Assembly (NCBI GenBank): GCA_963731615.1
Contig: CAVSWD010000005.1
Span: 186,001 to 250,000 of the forward strand
Reading direction: 5' to 3'
DNA: 64,000 nucleotides
Source of the DNA: Gaiellasilicea sp963731615
GTDB taxonomy: Bacteria > Actinomycetota > Thermoleophilia > Gaiellales > Gaiellaceae
In this document: positions 17,163 to 25,957 of the stretch, in pieces
Layout of the letters: every line of letters starts with the position of its first letter
Numbering within the stretch: position 1 is the stretch's first letter
Program-made: the position numbers and the translations under genes
Notes under the pieces: model-generated
Databases searched by the model: none
Told to the model about the DNA's origin: nothing
What the model saw: only the letters and a program-made list of their open reading frames with translations

Positions 17163-18013
17163 CCGAACGCGTCGTCGCGCAGGAGCGCATGCACGCCGAG
17201 CACCTGGTTCACGACCTGCGTCACGCGCAGATCGACGACAACGGACGCGAAGGCGAGCGCCTCGTCGGGCTCGAGGCCGTGCTCTCGCCCCAGCAGCGTG
17301 ACCATGCCGTCGACCGCGACCTTGGCGGCGAGCCCGAGATGCTCGTCGAATCCGAACGTCAGCCAGGCGCCGTCGATGCGGGCGATCGGCCACTCGAGCA
17401 CGAGGTCGTCGCGGATGTCGAGCGTCACCTGCGCGTCGACGGGCGCTTCGATCGCGGTCCCGGACACCTCGCCGTCTCCCTGAGCCGCGTGACCGTCGCC
17501 GGCGGAGAAGCGCGCGCCGTCCACCGGGATCGGGAGGTACAGCGTCGTCCCGGCGACGAGCTCCTTGCAGTCGATGTTCCCACCGAAGCGGCGCGGCGGG
17601 GTCGTCGAGTGGACGCCCGGCTCGTCCGGCGGCATGCCGAGCACGCCCAGGAACGGGTCGAGGCGTACTGAGCGGCCGGCTGCCCGTCCGACATCTTCTT
17701 CGAGCTCCCAGTCGAGCCGCGCGTCGCCGCCGAAAGTGACGCCCCAGGGGCCGGGAACGACGGCGTCGATCCTCACCGCGAGCACCTGGCCGGCACGCGA
17801 ACCGCGCACCTCGATCGGCCCGGCGAGCGCGTGGCCGGTATCGAGCTCCGGGCTCCGTGACGCCAACGGCTCGTCCCGGCCGACGTGCCAGCCCGCGTTG
17901 GGAACCGAGAACGCGATCGAGTCGCCCGGCTCGACGGTCAGAACCGGATCGAGCTCACGCGAGAAGTACCCGTGCAAGACGGAGGCGTCGAGCGGCAGCT
18001 CGTGCCGAGCCAC
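17159..18013 (-). CDS. Acetamidase/formamidase-family protein
   Basis: A 284-residue FmdA/AmdA-family amide hydrolase. Motifs include the N-terminal LTVEPGDSIAF, the GPIEVRGSRAGQVLAVRI segment, FGGNIDCKELVAGTTLYLP and SAGDGHAAQGDGEVSG, all typical of the family's metal-containing core. Such enzymes release ammonia from formamide or acetamide. The GTG start shares one base with the E1beta stop, so it is translated with the dehydrogenase operon; a link to amide or branched-chain amino-acid catabolism is inference. Confidence 0.88.
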   Translation of the reverse strand: MARHELPLDASVLHGYFSRELDPVLTVEPGDSIAFSVPNAGWHVGRDEPLASRSPELDTGHALAGPIEVRGSRAGQVLAVRIDAVVPGPWGVTFGGDARLDWELEEDVGRAAGRSVRLDPFLGVLGMPPDEPGVHSTTPPRRFGGNIDCKELVAGTTLYLPIPVDGARFSAGDGHAAQGDGEVSGTAIEAPVDAQVTLDIRDDLVLEWPIARIDGAWLTFGFDEHLGLAAKVAVDGMVTLLGREHGLEPDEALAFASVVVDLRVTQVVNQVLGVHALLRDDAFG

Positions 18014-18981
18014 TAGAAGTCGAGCAGCCCCCGCGCGGCGTCGACGACGCGCGCGACCGAAGGCATGTACGCGTCCTCGAGCTGCCAGTACGGGTACGGC
18101 ACGTCGTAACCGGTCACCCGAACGACCGGCGCTTTCAGGTCGAGCAGCGCCTTCTCGGCGAGGATCGCCGCGAGCTCGGCCGCGTAGCCGCAGGTTCGCG
18201 GCGCCTCCTGCACGAGCACGACCCGCCCCGTCTTCGCTGCCGACGCCAGCAGTGCCGCCTCGTCGAGCGGCTTCAGCGAACGCAGGTCGAGGATTTCCAC
18301 CGACGCGTCGATTTCGTCCGCGGCGCGCTCACAGACCGGCACCATCGCGCCGTACGCGACGAGCGTCAGGTCGGTGCCCTCACGCGCCAGCCGCGCCCGG
18401 CCCAGCGGAACGATGTGCTCGCCATCGGGAACCTCGCCGCGCTCGGTCCGGTAGACGAGCTTCGGCTCGAGAATCACGACCGGGTCGGGATCGCGGATCG
18501 CCGCGGCCAGCAGGCCCTTCGCGTCGGCCGGCGTCGCGGGGATCGCGACCTTGATCCCGGGCGTGTGGACGTAGTACGTCTCGGGCGAGTCGTCGTGCAG
18601 CTCGGGCGCGCGCACGCCGCCGCCGTAGGGCATCCGGATCGTGATCGGGAACGTCATCTTCCCGCCCGTCCGCCAGCGGTAGCGGCCGACGTGCGTGATC
18701 AGCTGGTCGAGGCAGGGATACGAGAACGCGTCGTACTGCATCTCGCAGACGGGCCGGTAGCCGGCCATGCAGAGCCCGACCGCGGAGCCGAGAATGCCCG
18801 CCTCGGCCAGCGGGGTGTCGACGCAGCGGTCGGGACCGAAGCGGTCACGCAGCCCTGCAGTGGCGCGGAAGACGCCGCCGGCGCGGCCGACGTCCTCGCC
18901 GATGACGAGCACGTCGTCGTCACGCTCCATCTCCACGTGCAGCGCGTCGTTGACGGCTTCGACGAGATACCGCTCAGCCAC
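18013..18981 (-). CDS. bkdB: 2-oxoacid dehydrogenase E1 component, beta subunit
   Basis: A 322-residue E1beta (transketolase-like) subunit that with E1alpha decarboxylates a 2-oxoacid using thiamine diphosphate and acylates the E2 lipoyl group. Seen: VLVIGEDVGRAGGVFRATAGL, CVDTPLAEAGILGSAVGL, MPYGGGVRAPELHDDSPE and the C-terminal DLRSLKPLDE. The last motifs fit branched-chain E1beta. The GTG start lies 8 bases inside the end of E1alpha. Confidence 0.93.
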   Translation of the reverse strand: MAERYLVEAVNDALHVEMERDDDVLVIGEDVGRAGGVFRATAGLRDRFGPDRCVDTPLAEAGILGSAVGLCMAGYRPVCEMQYDAFSYPCLDQLITHVGRYRWRTGGKMTFPITIRMPYGGGVRAPELHDDSPETYYVHTPGIKVAIPATPADAKGLLAAAIRDPDPVVILEPKLVYRTERGEVPDGEHIVPLGRARLAREGTDLTLVAYGAMVPVCERAADEIDASVEILDLRSLKPLDEAALLASAAKTGRVVLVQEAPRTCGYAAELAAILAEKALLDLKAPVVRVTGYDVPYPYWQLEDAYMPSVARVVDAARGLLDF

Positions 18982-20042
18982 CGAGGATCCTCCGCAGCTC
19001 GGCGAGGTCGTGATCGAACGACGCGGGCGGATCGGCGAGCGCGTGCTCGAACAGGAGCCCGATGTCGGCCGGCGGCTCGGCCTCGGCGGCCGCGATCCCG
19101 GCCCGCATCGCATCGGTGGCCTCGGACTTGATCCCGGCGACGAGCTCGTCGCCGAGGATCTCCGAGCCGGCGGAGGTAGCGCTCGAAGCGGCCGACGCAC
19201 TCGTTGGCGCGCTCCTCCTCCACCCGTTCGGCGTCGATGTACGCGCTCGGGTCGTCGGCGGTCGCGTGCGGTGCCGGGCGGTAGGTGACCGCTTCGATGA
19301 AGCTGGGTCCCTCGCCGGCGCGCGCCCGAGCCACTGCTTCCCGGGTCGCCTCGTAGACGGCGAGCACGTCGCCGCCGTCGACGCGCGTTCCCGGAATCCC
19401 GTACCCGGCGGCCTTGTCGACGAGCGCCTCGGCGCGCGTCTGCGCCGCGAGCGGCGTCGAGATAGCCCACTGGTTGTTGTTGCAAAGGAGCACGAGCGGC
19501 GCGCGCATCACGGCCGCGAAGTTGGCGCCCTCGTGGAACGCGCCCTCCGAGGTGGCGCCGTCGCCGAAGAACGTCAGCGCACAGGCGCTCTCGCCCCGAA
19601 GCCGCTTCCCCCATGCCAGCCCGGCCGCGTGTGGAACCTGGGTTGCGATCGGGACGCAGATCGACGCGAGGTTGTAGTCGGCGGGGTTCCACCAGCCGGC
19701 CGGATGGCCCCGCCACCACGAGAGCACCGTCGCGGCGGGCATGCCCCGCAGGAGGCCGATCGCCGACTCGCGGTAGCTCGGAAAGATCCAGTCCGAGTCG
19801 TCGAGCGCCTGGACGGCTCCGGCCTGGATCGCCTCGTGCCCCCAGAAGATCGCGTAGGTCCCGATCCGGCCCTGGCGGTGGTAGACGACCGAGCGCTCGT
19901 CGTAGGTGCGCAGCAACACCATCGAGCGATAGAGCGCGAGCAGCTCCTGCTCGCCGACGCCCTCGACCTCGCCGTCGGGAACGGTCTCACCGTCGCCGAT
20001 CACGCGGCGCAGATCGCGCTCGGCCGGAACGGTGCTCGCCAT
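18974..20042 (-). CDS. bkdA: 2-oxoacid dehydrogenase E1 component, alpha subunit, frame broken once
   Basis: Thiamine-diphosphate-binding E1alpha of about 355 residues. The TPP motif is GDGATSEGAFHEGANFA through LLCNNNQWAIS, and HATADDPSAY is the branched-chain-type phosphorylation-loop segment. The main frame fails near 19165-19175; the true C-terminus continues in another frame as SEILGDELVAGIKSEATDAM and ends LRRILGG at 18974. One base indel explains this. The first gene of the bkdA-bkdB-amidase-HIRAN-bkdC run; a TAAAGT element lies nine bases upstream of its ATG. Confidence 0.9.
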
Positions 20043-20054
20043 CGGGCGCGGACT

Positions 20055-20930
20055 TTACCGGAGGTTCAGGTGCTCAACGAGCCAGGCGACGCGCTCCCGT
20101 CCGGCTCGCTCGCCGAGGTCGTGGTCGGCGTCGTACCAGCGGATCTCCTTGGGCTCGCTCGCAGCCTGCTCGAGCAGCTCCATCTCGCTGCGCGAGACGA
20201 TCGAGTCGAACTCCGCGCCCTGGAGCAGCAGGCGTGTCGGCGCCAGGTTGTCGACGAAGCCGACGGTGTCGATCGCGCCGAAGAGCTCGCGCTCGCGCGG
20301 GTCGTTCGGCAACCCCGACGGCAGCGCGCGACCGGCCATCAGCACGAGCGCCTGCACCCGTGGGTCGAGCGCGGCGGCGAGCGCGGCCGGCTGGGCACCC
20401 ATGCTGTAGCCGACGACCGCGAGCCGCTCGGGATCGACGCCGTACTGGTCGACGAGTATGTCGAGCCCGCGCAGGATGTCGCGCACGTTCTGCACCATCG
20501 TCTCGTAGGTCGGCTCGAGCTCCGCCGTCCCTGTGCGGATCTTCGCGTCCGTGGAGCGCGTGAAGGGCGAGTCGATCGTCAGCGCGACGGCACCACGACC
20601 GGCGAGCAGCCGGGCATCGAGGAGGAAGTCGGACGCCTTGCCGCCGCCGCCGTGCATGAAGACGACGCCGGCCGCGTCCTTCTCGGGCTGCGGCGGGCGG
20701 ACGACGAAGCCGGTGACGTTGTCGGGGCCGTGGGAGGGGTAGGCGATCTCGGCGACGGCGACGTTCTTGCGCACCTCCGGCTCGCCCTCGCGCAGGGTCG
20801 CGCCGAGCCGCGGGAACTCGAACCGTTCGGCCAGCTCGGCCTCGACGGGCACGTTCTTCTCAGGCTCGTCGCCCCGGCAGCCCGCAAGGATTGCGGCAAG
20901 CACGAGCAGCAGCGGCAGACGGGCGCGCAC
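20055..20930 (-). CDS. Lipoprotein alpha/beta hydrolase (dienelactone hydrolase-like)
   Basis: A 291-residue exported lipoprotein: the lipobox LAGC is at about residue 18 after a hydrophobic signal. The hydrolase core has the oxyanion segment VFMHGGGGKASD and the nucleophile elbow VGYSMGAQPAAL, and a late histidine in WLVEHLNLR or DADHDLG as the probable catalytic base. The fold resembles acetyl-esterase/dienelactone hydrolases. Substrate unknown. It is separated by 31 bases from the S41 peptidase gene upstream. Confidence 0.82.
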   Translation of the reverse strand: MRARLPLLLVLAAILAGCRGDEPEKNVPVEAELAERFEFPRLGATLREGEPEVRKNVAVAEIAYPSHGPDNVTGFVVRPPQPEKDAAGVVFMHGGGGKASDFLLDARLLAGRGAVALTIDSPFTRSTDAKIRTGTAELEPTYETMVQNVRDILRGLDILVDQYGVDPERLAVVGYSMGAQPAALAAALDPRVQALVLMAGRALPSGLPNDPRERELFGAIDTVGFVDNLAPTRLLLQGAEFDSIVSRSEMELLEQAASEPKEIRWYDADHDLGERAGRERVAWLVEHLNLR

Positions 20931-20961
20931 GACGTCTTAGACGCTTACGGCACCGATTCGG

Positions 20962-22179
20962 TCAGCGCAAGGCGAGCGCCCGCGCGAGCACCGGATCGCG
21001 TCCCGCGAAGAAGTCTGCCGCCGTCATCTCCACCGGCACGTCCGGGAGCACCGCGAGTCGCTGGTCTCCCCGCGGGCCGAACGACCAGAACGAGTTGGCG
21101 ACGTGCACAGTCAAGCCGGCACGCGCGAGCGGGATCGCGTTCGAGTCGCCCCAGTGCCACGGCGCGCCGCCGCTCGGCTCGCCGACGAAGCGCGCCTTCG
21201 TCCACCGGTCGACCTCGGTGACGAAGTTGCCGGCGGCCGAGAACGTGCCCCGCCCGAGCAGCACGACGACCTTCCGCTCGATCGCGGGCCGGTCGAGCAC
21301 GTCGAGCAGCGGCCCGTACGTCGTGTTGTCGCCGCCGTGGTTCAGGCGCACGTCGACGATCACGCGCTTCACCTTGGGCTTGCGCGCGAGCCGGAGCAGC
21401 CGCTGCGCGATGTCGTAGGTCGAGCCGGTCGTGATCCGGTAGCCGAGATAGGCGACCCGGCCGTTCTGAAGCGTCGTCAACCACTGCGTCTGCTCGAGCC
21501 GGCGGAGCCAGACCGGGTTGTGCGAGGTCGGGAGCGGTGCGGGCGCTCCGCCGAGCGTTCCGGCCACCTGCCCCGCCGTCACGGGCGCCAGGGTCGCCTC
21601 GGTGCCGTCGGCGAAGGAGAACGTCGCCGTCGGCCCCTTGACGATGCCGAGACCGCGCAGCACCTCGGCCGTCGCCACGAACTCCGGCAGCAGCCAGCGC
21701 CGCCCAGACTCGTTGTCGTGCGTGACGAGCGGGCGCACCTGCTCGACGACCTCGGCGATCGGCGTGCCGGAGATCGCAGTCAGCTTCCGGCCGGTCAAGT
21801 CCGTGCCGCCGATCGAGCCGACGACGTGCAAGCCGTCCGCGAAGTCGTAGAGGCGGAGCGGATAGACGTGCAGCGTCCGGGCATGCGAGTCGAACGGGTA
21901 GATGCCCGTGTGCCCGTCCCGCTCGCCGGGCAGCGCACCAAGCCGCATCAGGCCGACGACGAGCTCGTCCCTGCTTAGGCCGCCCGCCCGCTCCGCCAGC
22001 CCCTCGGCCTCGCTGCGGAAGCGCTCGCGCGTGACGGCGTGGAAGAGGTCGGGGTGGATCTGCTCCATCGAGGCCGCGAGCGCGAGGATCTCGCGTCCGA
22101 GCGGCGTCGGCTCGGCGGCGTCCTTGGCAGCGCAACCGGCGAGTGCGGCCAGGACGAGAGCTGCGGCGGCCCACCTCAC
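20962..22179 (-). CDS. S41-family peptidase lipoprotein
   Basis: A 405-residue lipoprotein (lipobox LAGC near residue 15) with the S41/tail-specific protease core: IVDVRLNHGGDNTTYGPLL and the catalytic-serine segment GRGTFSAAGNFVTEVD, followed by ARFVGEPSGGAPWHWGD. No PDZ domain stands out, as in the interphotoreceptor-retinoid-binding-like subgroup. Probably an extracytoplasmic peptidase. Its ATG overlaps the PadR stop by four bases. Confidence 0.85.
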   Translation of the reverse strand: MRWAAAALVLAALAGCAAKDAAEPTPLGREILALAASMEQIHPDLFHAVTRERFRSEAEGLAERAGGLSRDELVVGLMRLGALPGERDGHTGIYPFDSHARTLHVYPLRLYDFADGLHVVGSIGGTDLTGRKLTAISGTPIAEVVEQVRPLVTHDNESGRRWLLPEFVATAEVLRGLGIVKGPTATFSFADGTEATLAPVTAGQVAGTLGGAPAPLPTSHNPVWLRRLEQTQWLTTLQNGRVAYLGYRITTGSTYDIAQRLLRLARKPKVKRVIVDVRLNHGGDNTTYGPLLDVLDRPAIERKVVVLLGRGTFSAAGNFVTEVDRWTKARFVGEPSGGAPWHWGDSNAIPLARAGLTVHVANSFWSFGPRGDQRLAVLPDVPVEMTAADFFAGRDPVLARALALR

Positions 22180-22718
22180 AGGTCGCGGAGCACCTCCTCC
22201 GCCCAGCGGATCGACTGGCGCTTGCTGCGGAGACCGAGCTCGAGCAGGTAGCGGTGATAGCGGTCGTGGCCGCGGTTCGTGTTGATGCGGTCGATCCGCT
22301 CGAGCTCGGCGAGCCCCGCACGCTGGTCGGCGCGGAACTGCTCCAAGTGGGCGCGGAGAACCTCGTGCGTCGTCAGACCGCCGAGAAAGACCTTGAGGTA
22401 CACGGTGTCGTCGGCGCCCGGCTCGACGGTGGCGAGCCAGGCGTCGACCGCCTCGCGCCCGGCGGCGGTGATGCTGTAGACGAGCTTGTCAGGGCGGTCC
22501 GACTGGCGGACGTTGCGGCTCGTGGCAAGGCCGTCCGCGGCGAGGCGGGGGAGCACCGCGTAGAGGCGGCTCTTCGCCGGCGCCCAGACATGGCCGATCG
22601 ACCGCGCGACGAGCTTGTGCAGGTCGTAGCCGGAGCGCCCGCCCTCGATCGCGAGCAGCGCCAGCACGGCCGCCTCGGTGGTGGTCAGCGTCCGCACGCT
22701 CGTCCGCGTCGCCGTCAT
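22176..22718 (-). CDS. PadR-family transcriptional regulator
   Basis: A 180-residue PadR/Vir-type regulator. The winged-helix N-terminus is TTTEAAVLALLAIEGGRSGYDLHKLV through KSRLYAVLPRLAADGLA with the wing YSITAAGREAVDAW, and the C-terminus is the helical Vir dimerisation region (about residues 95-175). A perfect 9-bp inverted repeat just upstream is a probable autoregulatory operator. It is translationally coupled to the S41 lipoprotein, its likely target. Confidence 0.92.
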   Translation of the reverse strand: MTATRTSVRTLTTTEAAVLALLAIEGGRSGYDLHKLVARSIGHVWAPAKSRLYAVLPRLAADGLATSRNVRQSDRPDKLVYSITAAGREAVDAWLATVEPGADDTVYLKVFLGGLTTHEVLRAHLEQFRADQRAGLAELERIDRINTNRGHDRYHRYLLELGLRSKRQSIRWAEEVLRDL

Positions 22719-22730
22719 GGTTCTGATCGT

Positions 22731-22751
22731 ACTAGTCCTGATAGGACTAGT
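22731..22751. promoter_or_regulatory. Perfect inverted repeat upstream of padR (probable operator)
   Basis: ACTAGTCCT-GAT-AGGACTAGT, two 9-base arms with a three-base spacer. It starts 13 bases before the PadR ATG and touches a TACGAT -10 box (22726-22731, minus strand) placed seven bases before the ATG. The position predicts repression of its own leaderless promoter. Confidence 0.7.
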
Positions 22752-22764
22752 GGTTACGGCCGCG

Positions 22765-23628
22765 TTAAGGCACCAGCACCGCGACCGCGTCGCGCTCCGC
22801 CTCGAGTACGAGCTCGATCACGTCGCCCACGTCCTCGCCGTCGAGCTGGAGCGGCATCGGCGCGTCGCAGCGAATCTCGATCCGGTCCCGATCGTGCAGC
22901 CGGACGAGCGGCAAGCGGGTGCGGCCGGTGAGGATGTAGCTCACCGCGCCCGGGAGATGACGCACCCTGAATGAGCGGGGCGCGAGGACGTCGAGGCCGC
23001 CGTCGAGGCTGGCGCCGCGCGGCAGCCTCAGCGGCAGGCGGCCCACGTAGCTGTACGGGTCGGCGTTCGCGACAAGGGCAAAGGCGGCGCGGCCATGCCC
23101 GTCGATCTCGAGCGCGGGATCAAAGCGGAGCCGCTGCGCCGCGAGCGCCTGCACCGCCGTCCACGCGAAGACGAGGTCGCCCGGGCGCCGGCCGTTCTCG
23201 TCGCGCCCACGGGCGTCCATCCGGCGCACGAGCTCGGCGTCCAGCCCGATTCCCGCAGCAAAGCCGAAGCGGCGCCCGTTCGCGCGGCCGAGCGAGATCC
23301 TGCGCGTCCGCCCGGCTGCGACCGCACGCGCCGCGGCGATCGGATCGCGCGGCAGGCCGAGCGCCCGCGGGAGAACACTTGTCCCACCGCCGGGAACGAA
23401 ACCGAGCACCGTCTCCGGTCGAGCTCCGTTCAGCACCTCGTTGAAACCGCCGTCGCCCGAGAAGACGACGACGGCTTCCGTGTCCGACCCGGCGGCGAGC
23501 TCGGCGGCATGGCCGGCTCGCTCGGTGAAGACGGTCTCGGCTGCGCCGAGCGCGCGCGCGACCTGCTCGGTCAGCTCAGGCGTCACCCGCGTGGCGTACG
23601 GATTGACGATCAGCGTGGTTCGCACCAC
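22765..23628 (-). CDS. Diacylglycerol kinase-family lipid kinase
   Basis: A 287-residue DagK/YegS-like lipid kinase: N-terminal LIVNPYATRVTPE, the nucleotide loop VVVFSGDGGFNEVLNG (a variant of GGDGTxNE), GFVPGGGTSVLPRALGLP and AAGIGLDAELVRR in the C-terminal beta-sandwich domain. Members phosphorylate diacylglycerol, sphingoid bases or undecaprenol. It is upstream of padR on the same strand with the operator between them. Confidence 0.87.
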   Translation of the reverse strand: MVRTTLIVNPYATRVTPELTEQVARALGAAETVFTERAGHAAELAAGSDTEAVVVFSGDGGFNEVLNGARPETVLGFVPGGGTSVLPRALGLPRDPIAAARAVAAGRTRRISLGRANGRRFGFAAGIGLDAELVRRMDARGRDENGRRPGDLVFAWTAVQALAAQRLRFDPALEIDGHGRAAFALVANADPYSYVGRLPLRLPRGASLDGGLDVLAPRSFRVRHLPGAVSYILTGRTRLPLVRLHDRDRIEIRCDAPMPLQLDGEDVGDVIELVLEAERDAVAVLVP

Positions 23629-23640
23629 GCCATCGTCGCA

Positions 23641-23895
23641 CTAGGGAAGCCGTCGCCGTGCAGCGTCCCAGAGCTCGAACCGGCCGCGCGGCGAGTCCAG
23701 GTAGGCCGCGATCTGCGCGTCGAGCGCCACGACCTCGTCCTGGAGCTGAAACAGCTGATAGGTGACCCAGCGCTCGTCGTCGCACACGTGCTCGCCGCGC
23801 GACGCGACGGCGACGGATTCGCCGCAGTCGGGGCACGGCAGGTGCCGAGGCTGGGGGAGCGAGGGGAACATCGCCGAGAAGACCTGTCTCTTCAT
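23641..23895 (-). CDS. Small zinc-ribbon-like protein
   Basis: About 84 residues from the ATG at 23895 (a GTG at 23949 is an alternative). CPDCGES and a following HVCDD could form a small metal-binding knuckle with three cysteines and a histidine. The rest is a helical segment rich in Asp/Gln (LFQLQDEVVALDAQIAAYL). No family recognised; the two flanking genes give no functional lead. Confidence 0.6.
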   Translation of the reverse strand: MKRQVFSAMFPSLPQPRHLPCPDCGESVAVASRGEHVCDDERWVTYQLFQLQDEVVALDAQIAAYLDSPRGRFELWDAARRRLP

Positions 23896-23954
23896 CGGCA
23901 ACCGCGGCCGAAAGCAGGAGAGGCCGCGCAGGGCGACCTCTCCTGACACCCTAG

Positions 23955-24383
23955 CTAGGCAGTCGCGAGAGCCGGGATGGCGCCGAGCTGCTGCAGCATC
24001 CCGAGCGTGTCCCAGTTCGTCCAGCTCTCGGCGATCCGGCCGTCCACGATCCGATCGATCGTGATGCCTGTGACCGTCGCCTGCTTGCCGGTTGCGGGCA
24101 TTCCCATCAGGTCGCCCTCATGCGTCCCCTTGGCGCTCCAGCGGGTCACCACGGTGCCGCCGTCGGCGATCTGATCCTCGACCTTGAGCCGCAGGTCGGG
24201 GAAGGCTGTGCGGTACCCCTTGATGCTCGCCTTGGCGGCGGCAGGGCCGACCGTCGCCTCGGGGAGAGCTGCGTCGTGGTTGATGAAGCCGGTGGCTACG
24301 AGCTCGTCGACCACGTCGATGTTGCCGGCGTTGAACGCCTCCTCCAAGAGACGGCGCGCGATCGCCTTGTTCTCAGCAGACAT
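23955..24383 (-). CDS. SnoaL-like ester cyclase/NTF2-fold protein
   Basis: A 142-residue SnoaL-like polyketide cyclase-family protein (alpha+beta barrel). Typical pieces are LLEEAFNAGNIDVVDELVA, GPAAAKASIKGYRTAFPDL and WTNWDTLGMLQQLG. In non-polyketide producers these are of unknown substrate. The ATG is preceded by AAGGAGC, a strong ribosome-binding site, so this gene is not leaderless. Confidence 0.85.
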   Translation of the reverse strand: MSAENKAIARRLLEEAFNAGNIDVVDELVATGFINHDAALPEATVGPAAAKASIKGYRTAFPDLRLKVEDQIADGGTVVTRWSAKGTHEGDLMGMPATGKQATVTGITIDRIVDGRIAESWTNWDTLGMLQQLGAIPALATA

Positions 24384-24443
24384 ACAGCTCCTTCCTTCGA
24401 TGTCCGCAGTCGGCGCCGACCCTACGCCTCGCCTGTCATCCGA

Positions 24444-25025
24444 TCAAGGCGTCGCGTAACCCCGGATCCCGTCGACGAGGATCGCCGCGAAGGAGTCGGC
24501 AAGGGCGTCGGTGTCACGGCCCGGCGTCAGCCAGGTGTAGGCCCAGTTCGCGGCCGAGAGCACGAGCAGCGCCGCCGCCGCTTCGTCGAGGTCGGTGCGC
24601 AGCTCGCCGTGCTCGCGGCCGTCGCGAAAGAGCCCACGCAGCCGCTCCTCGTACCGGCGGCGCTCGGTGACGATCTCCTCGCGGCGCGCACCCTCGAGAT
24701 AACGCCACTCGCGGATGAAGACGGTGGCCATGTCCAGCTGCTCCGCGACGACACGCAGGTGCGCCCGCAGCGCGAGCCGGATCCGCTCGGCCGCCCCCGC
24801 GTCCTCGGGGAGAGCGTCGAGGCCGGCGTGGAAGGCCGCGGCACCTTCGCGCATCGTCTCGTAGAGCAGCTCCTGCTTCGACTCGGTCAGCGAGTAGAGC
24901 GAGCCCTTCTGGACGCCCATCGCCGCGGCCAGGTCGCCCATCGACGTGCCGTGGTAGCCCTTCTGCGCGAAGAGGCGGGCGGCCTGGCGGGTCAGCTCGT
25001 TCCGGCGCGTGGAGATACACTGCAT
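24444..25025 (-). CDS. paaR: TetR-family regulator of the phenylacetate cluster
   Basis: A 193-residue TetR repressor. The helix-turn-helix is NELTRQAARLFAQKGYHGTS followed by MGDLAAAMGVQKGSLYSLTE, then an all-helical ligand domain. It is divergent from paaA with 32 bases between the start codons, and the shared spacer holds a palindrome of the type described for the Thermus PaaR repressor, so phenylacetyl-CoA-responsive control is likely. Symbol assigned from context. Confidence 0.85.
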   Translation of the reverse strand: MQCISTRRNELTRQAARLFAQKGYHGTSMGDLAAAMGVQKGSLYSLTESKQELLYETMREGAAAFHAGLDALPEDAGAAERIRLALRAHLRVVAEQLDMATVFIREWRYLEGARREEIVTERRRYEERLRGLFRDGREHGELRTDLDEAAAALLVLSAANWAYTWLTPGRDTDALADSFAAILVDGIRGYATP

Positions 25026-25026
25026 G

Positions 25027-25040
25027 CTAACGACCGTTCG
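25027..25040. promoter_or_regulatory. Probable PaaR operator
   Basis: CTAACGACCGTTCG fits the pseudo-palindrome CNAACGNNCGTTNG that I recall for PaaR of Thermus thermophilus (from memory). It starts two bases from the TetR ATG and 18 bases before paaA, so one site can control both genes. Confidence 0.65.
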
Positions 25041-25057
25041 GCAGGGAGGCGAGAGCA

Positions 25058-25957
25058 GTGGAGCCCCGTGAGCAGGAGTTTCTCGACTATGTCCAGTCCG
25101 GCGGGCTGGTCGAGACCGAGGATTGGATGCCGGACGAGTACCGCAAGCGGCTGATCAAGTTCATCGAGATGCACGGCAACTCGGAGCTGATGGGCGTCCT
25201 GCCCGAGCGCGACTGGATCCTGCGCGCGCCGACGCTGCAACGAAAGCTGGCCCTGACCGCGAAGATCCAGGACGAGGTCGGCCACTGCCAGCTGATCTAC
25301 CGCGTCGTCGAGGATCTCGGCAAGCCCCGTAGCGCCTGCCTCGACGACCTGATCGCGGGCAAGTCGAAGTTCCACAACGTCTTCCACTACCCGACGAAGA
25401 GCTGGGGAGACGTCGGCGTGATCGCGTGGCTCGTCGACGCAGCCGCGATCATCAGCCAGAAGGCGCTGCTCAAGTGCTCCTACGCGCCGTACGCGCGGGT
25501 GATGAAGAAGGTCTGCTGGGAGGAGTCGTTCCACATCCTCCACGGCCGCGACACCGTGCTCGCGATGGTGACCGGCACCGCCGAGCAGCGCGAGCTCGTG
25601 CAGGAGGCGATCGACCGCTGGTGGGAGCCGCTGATGCACTTCCACGGGACGCCGATTCCTGCGGACGAGGATCCGATGGTGATCTGGCGGATCAAGAGCC
25701 AGGGCAACGAGGAGGCACGGCAGCAGTTCCTCGAGGGCTACGTGCCGCAGATCCTCGAGCTCGGGCTCACGATTCCGGATCCGAAGCTGCGCCGCAACGA
25801 CGAGGGCGTGTGGGAGTACACCGAGCCGGACTGGGACAAGCTGCTCTCGGTCGTCACCGGGCACGGGCCTGCGTCGCAGGAGCGGCTCGACTTCCGCCGC
25901 CTCTCGCGCGCCGAGACCGACTGGGTGTCGAAGGTGGTTCTGGCGGAGGCAGCTTGA
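25058..25957 (+). CDS. paaA: 1,2-phenylacetyl-CoA epoxidase, catalytic subunit A
   Basis: A 299-residue ferritin-like di-iron oxygenase subunit that epoxidises the ring of phenylacetyl-CoA. Iron-ligand motifs are visible in KIQDEVGHCQLIYR (ExxH) and CWEESFHILHGRD (EExxH). The typical lysine-rich CoA-side segments and full length are present. The GTG start follows GGGAGG. Its stop overlaps the paaB start, as in most paa operons. Confidence 0.95.
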   Translation: MEPREQEFLDYVQSGGLVETEDWMPDEYRKRLIKFIEMHGNSELMGVLPERDWILRAPTLQRKLALTAKIQDEVGHCQLIYRVVEDLGKPRSACLDDLIAGKSKFHNVFHYPTKSWGDVGVIAWLVDAAAIISQKALLKCSYAPYARVMKKVCWEESFHILHGRDTVLAMVTGTAEQRELVQEAIDRWWEPLMHFHGTPIPADEDPMVIWRIKSQGNEEARQQFLEGYVPQILELGLTIPDPKLRRNDEGVWEYTEPDWDKLLSVVTGHGPASQERLDFRRLSRAETDWVSKVVLAEAA

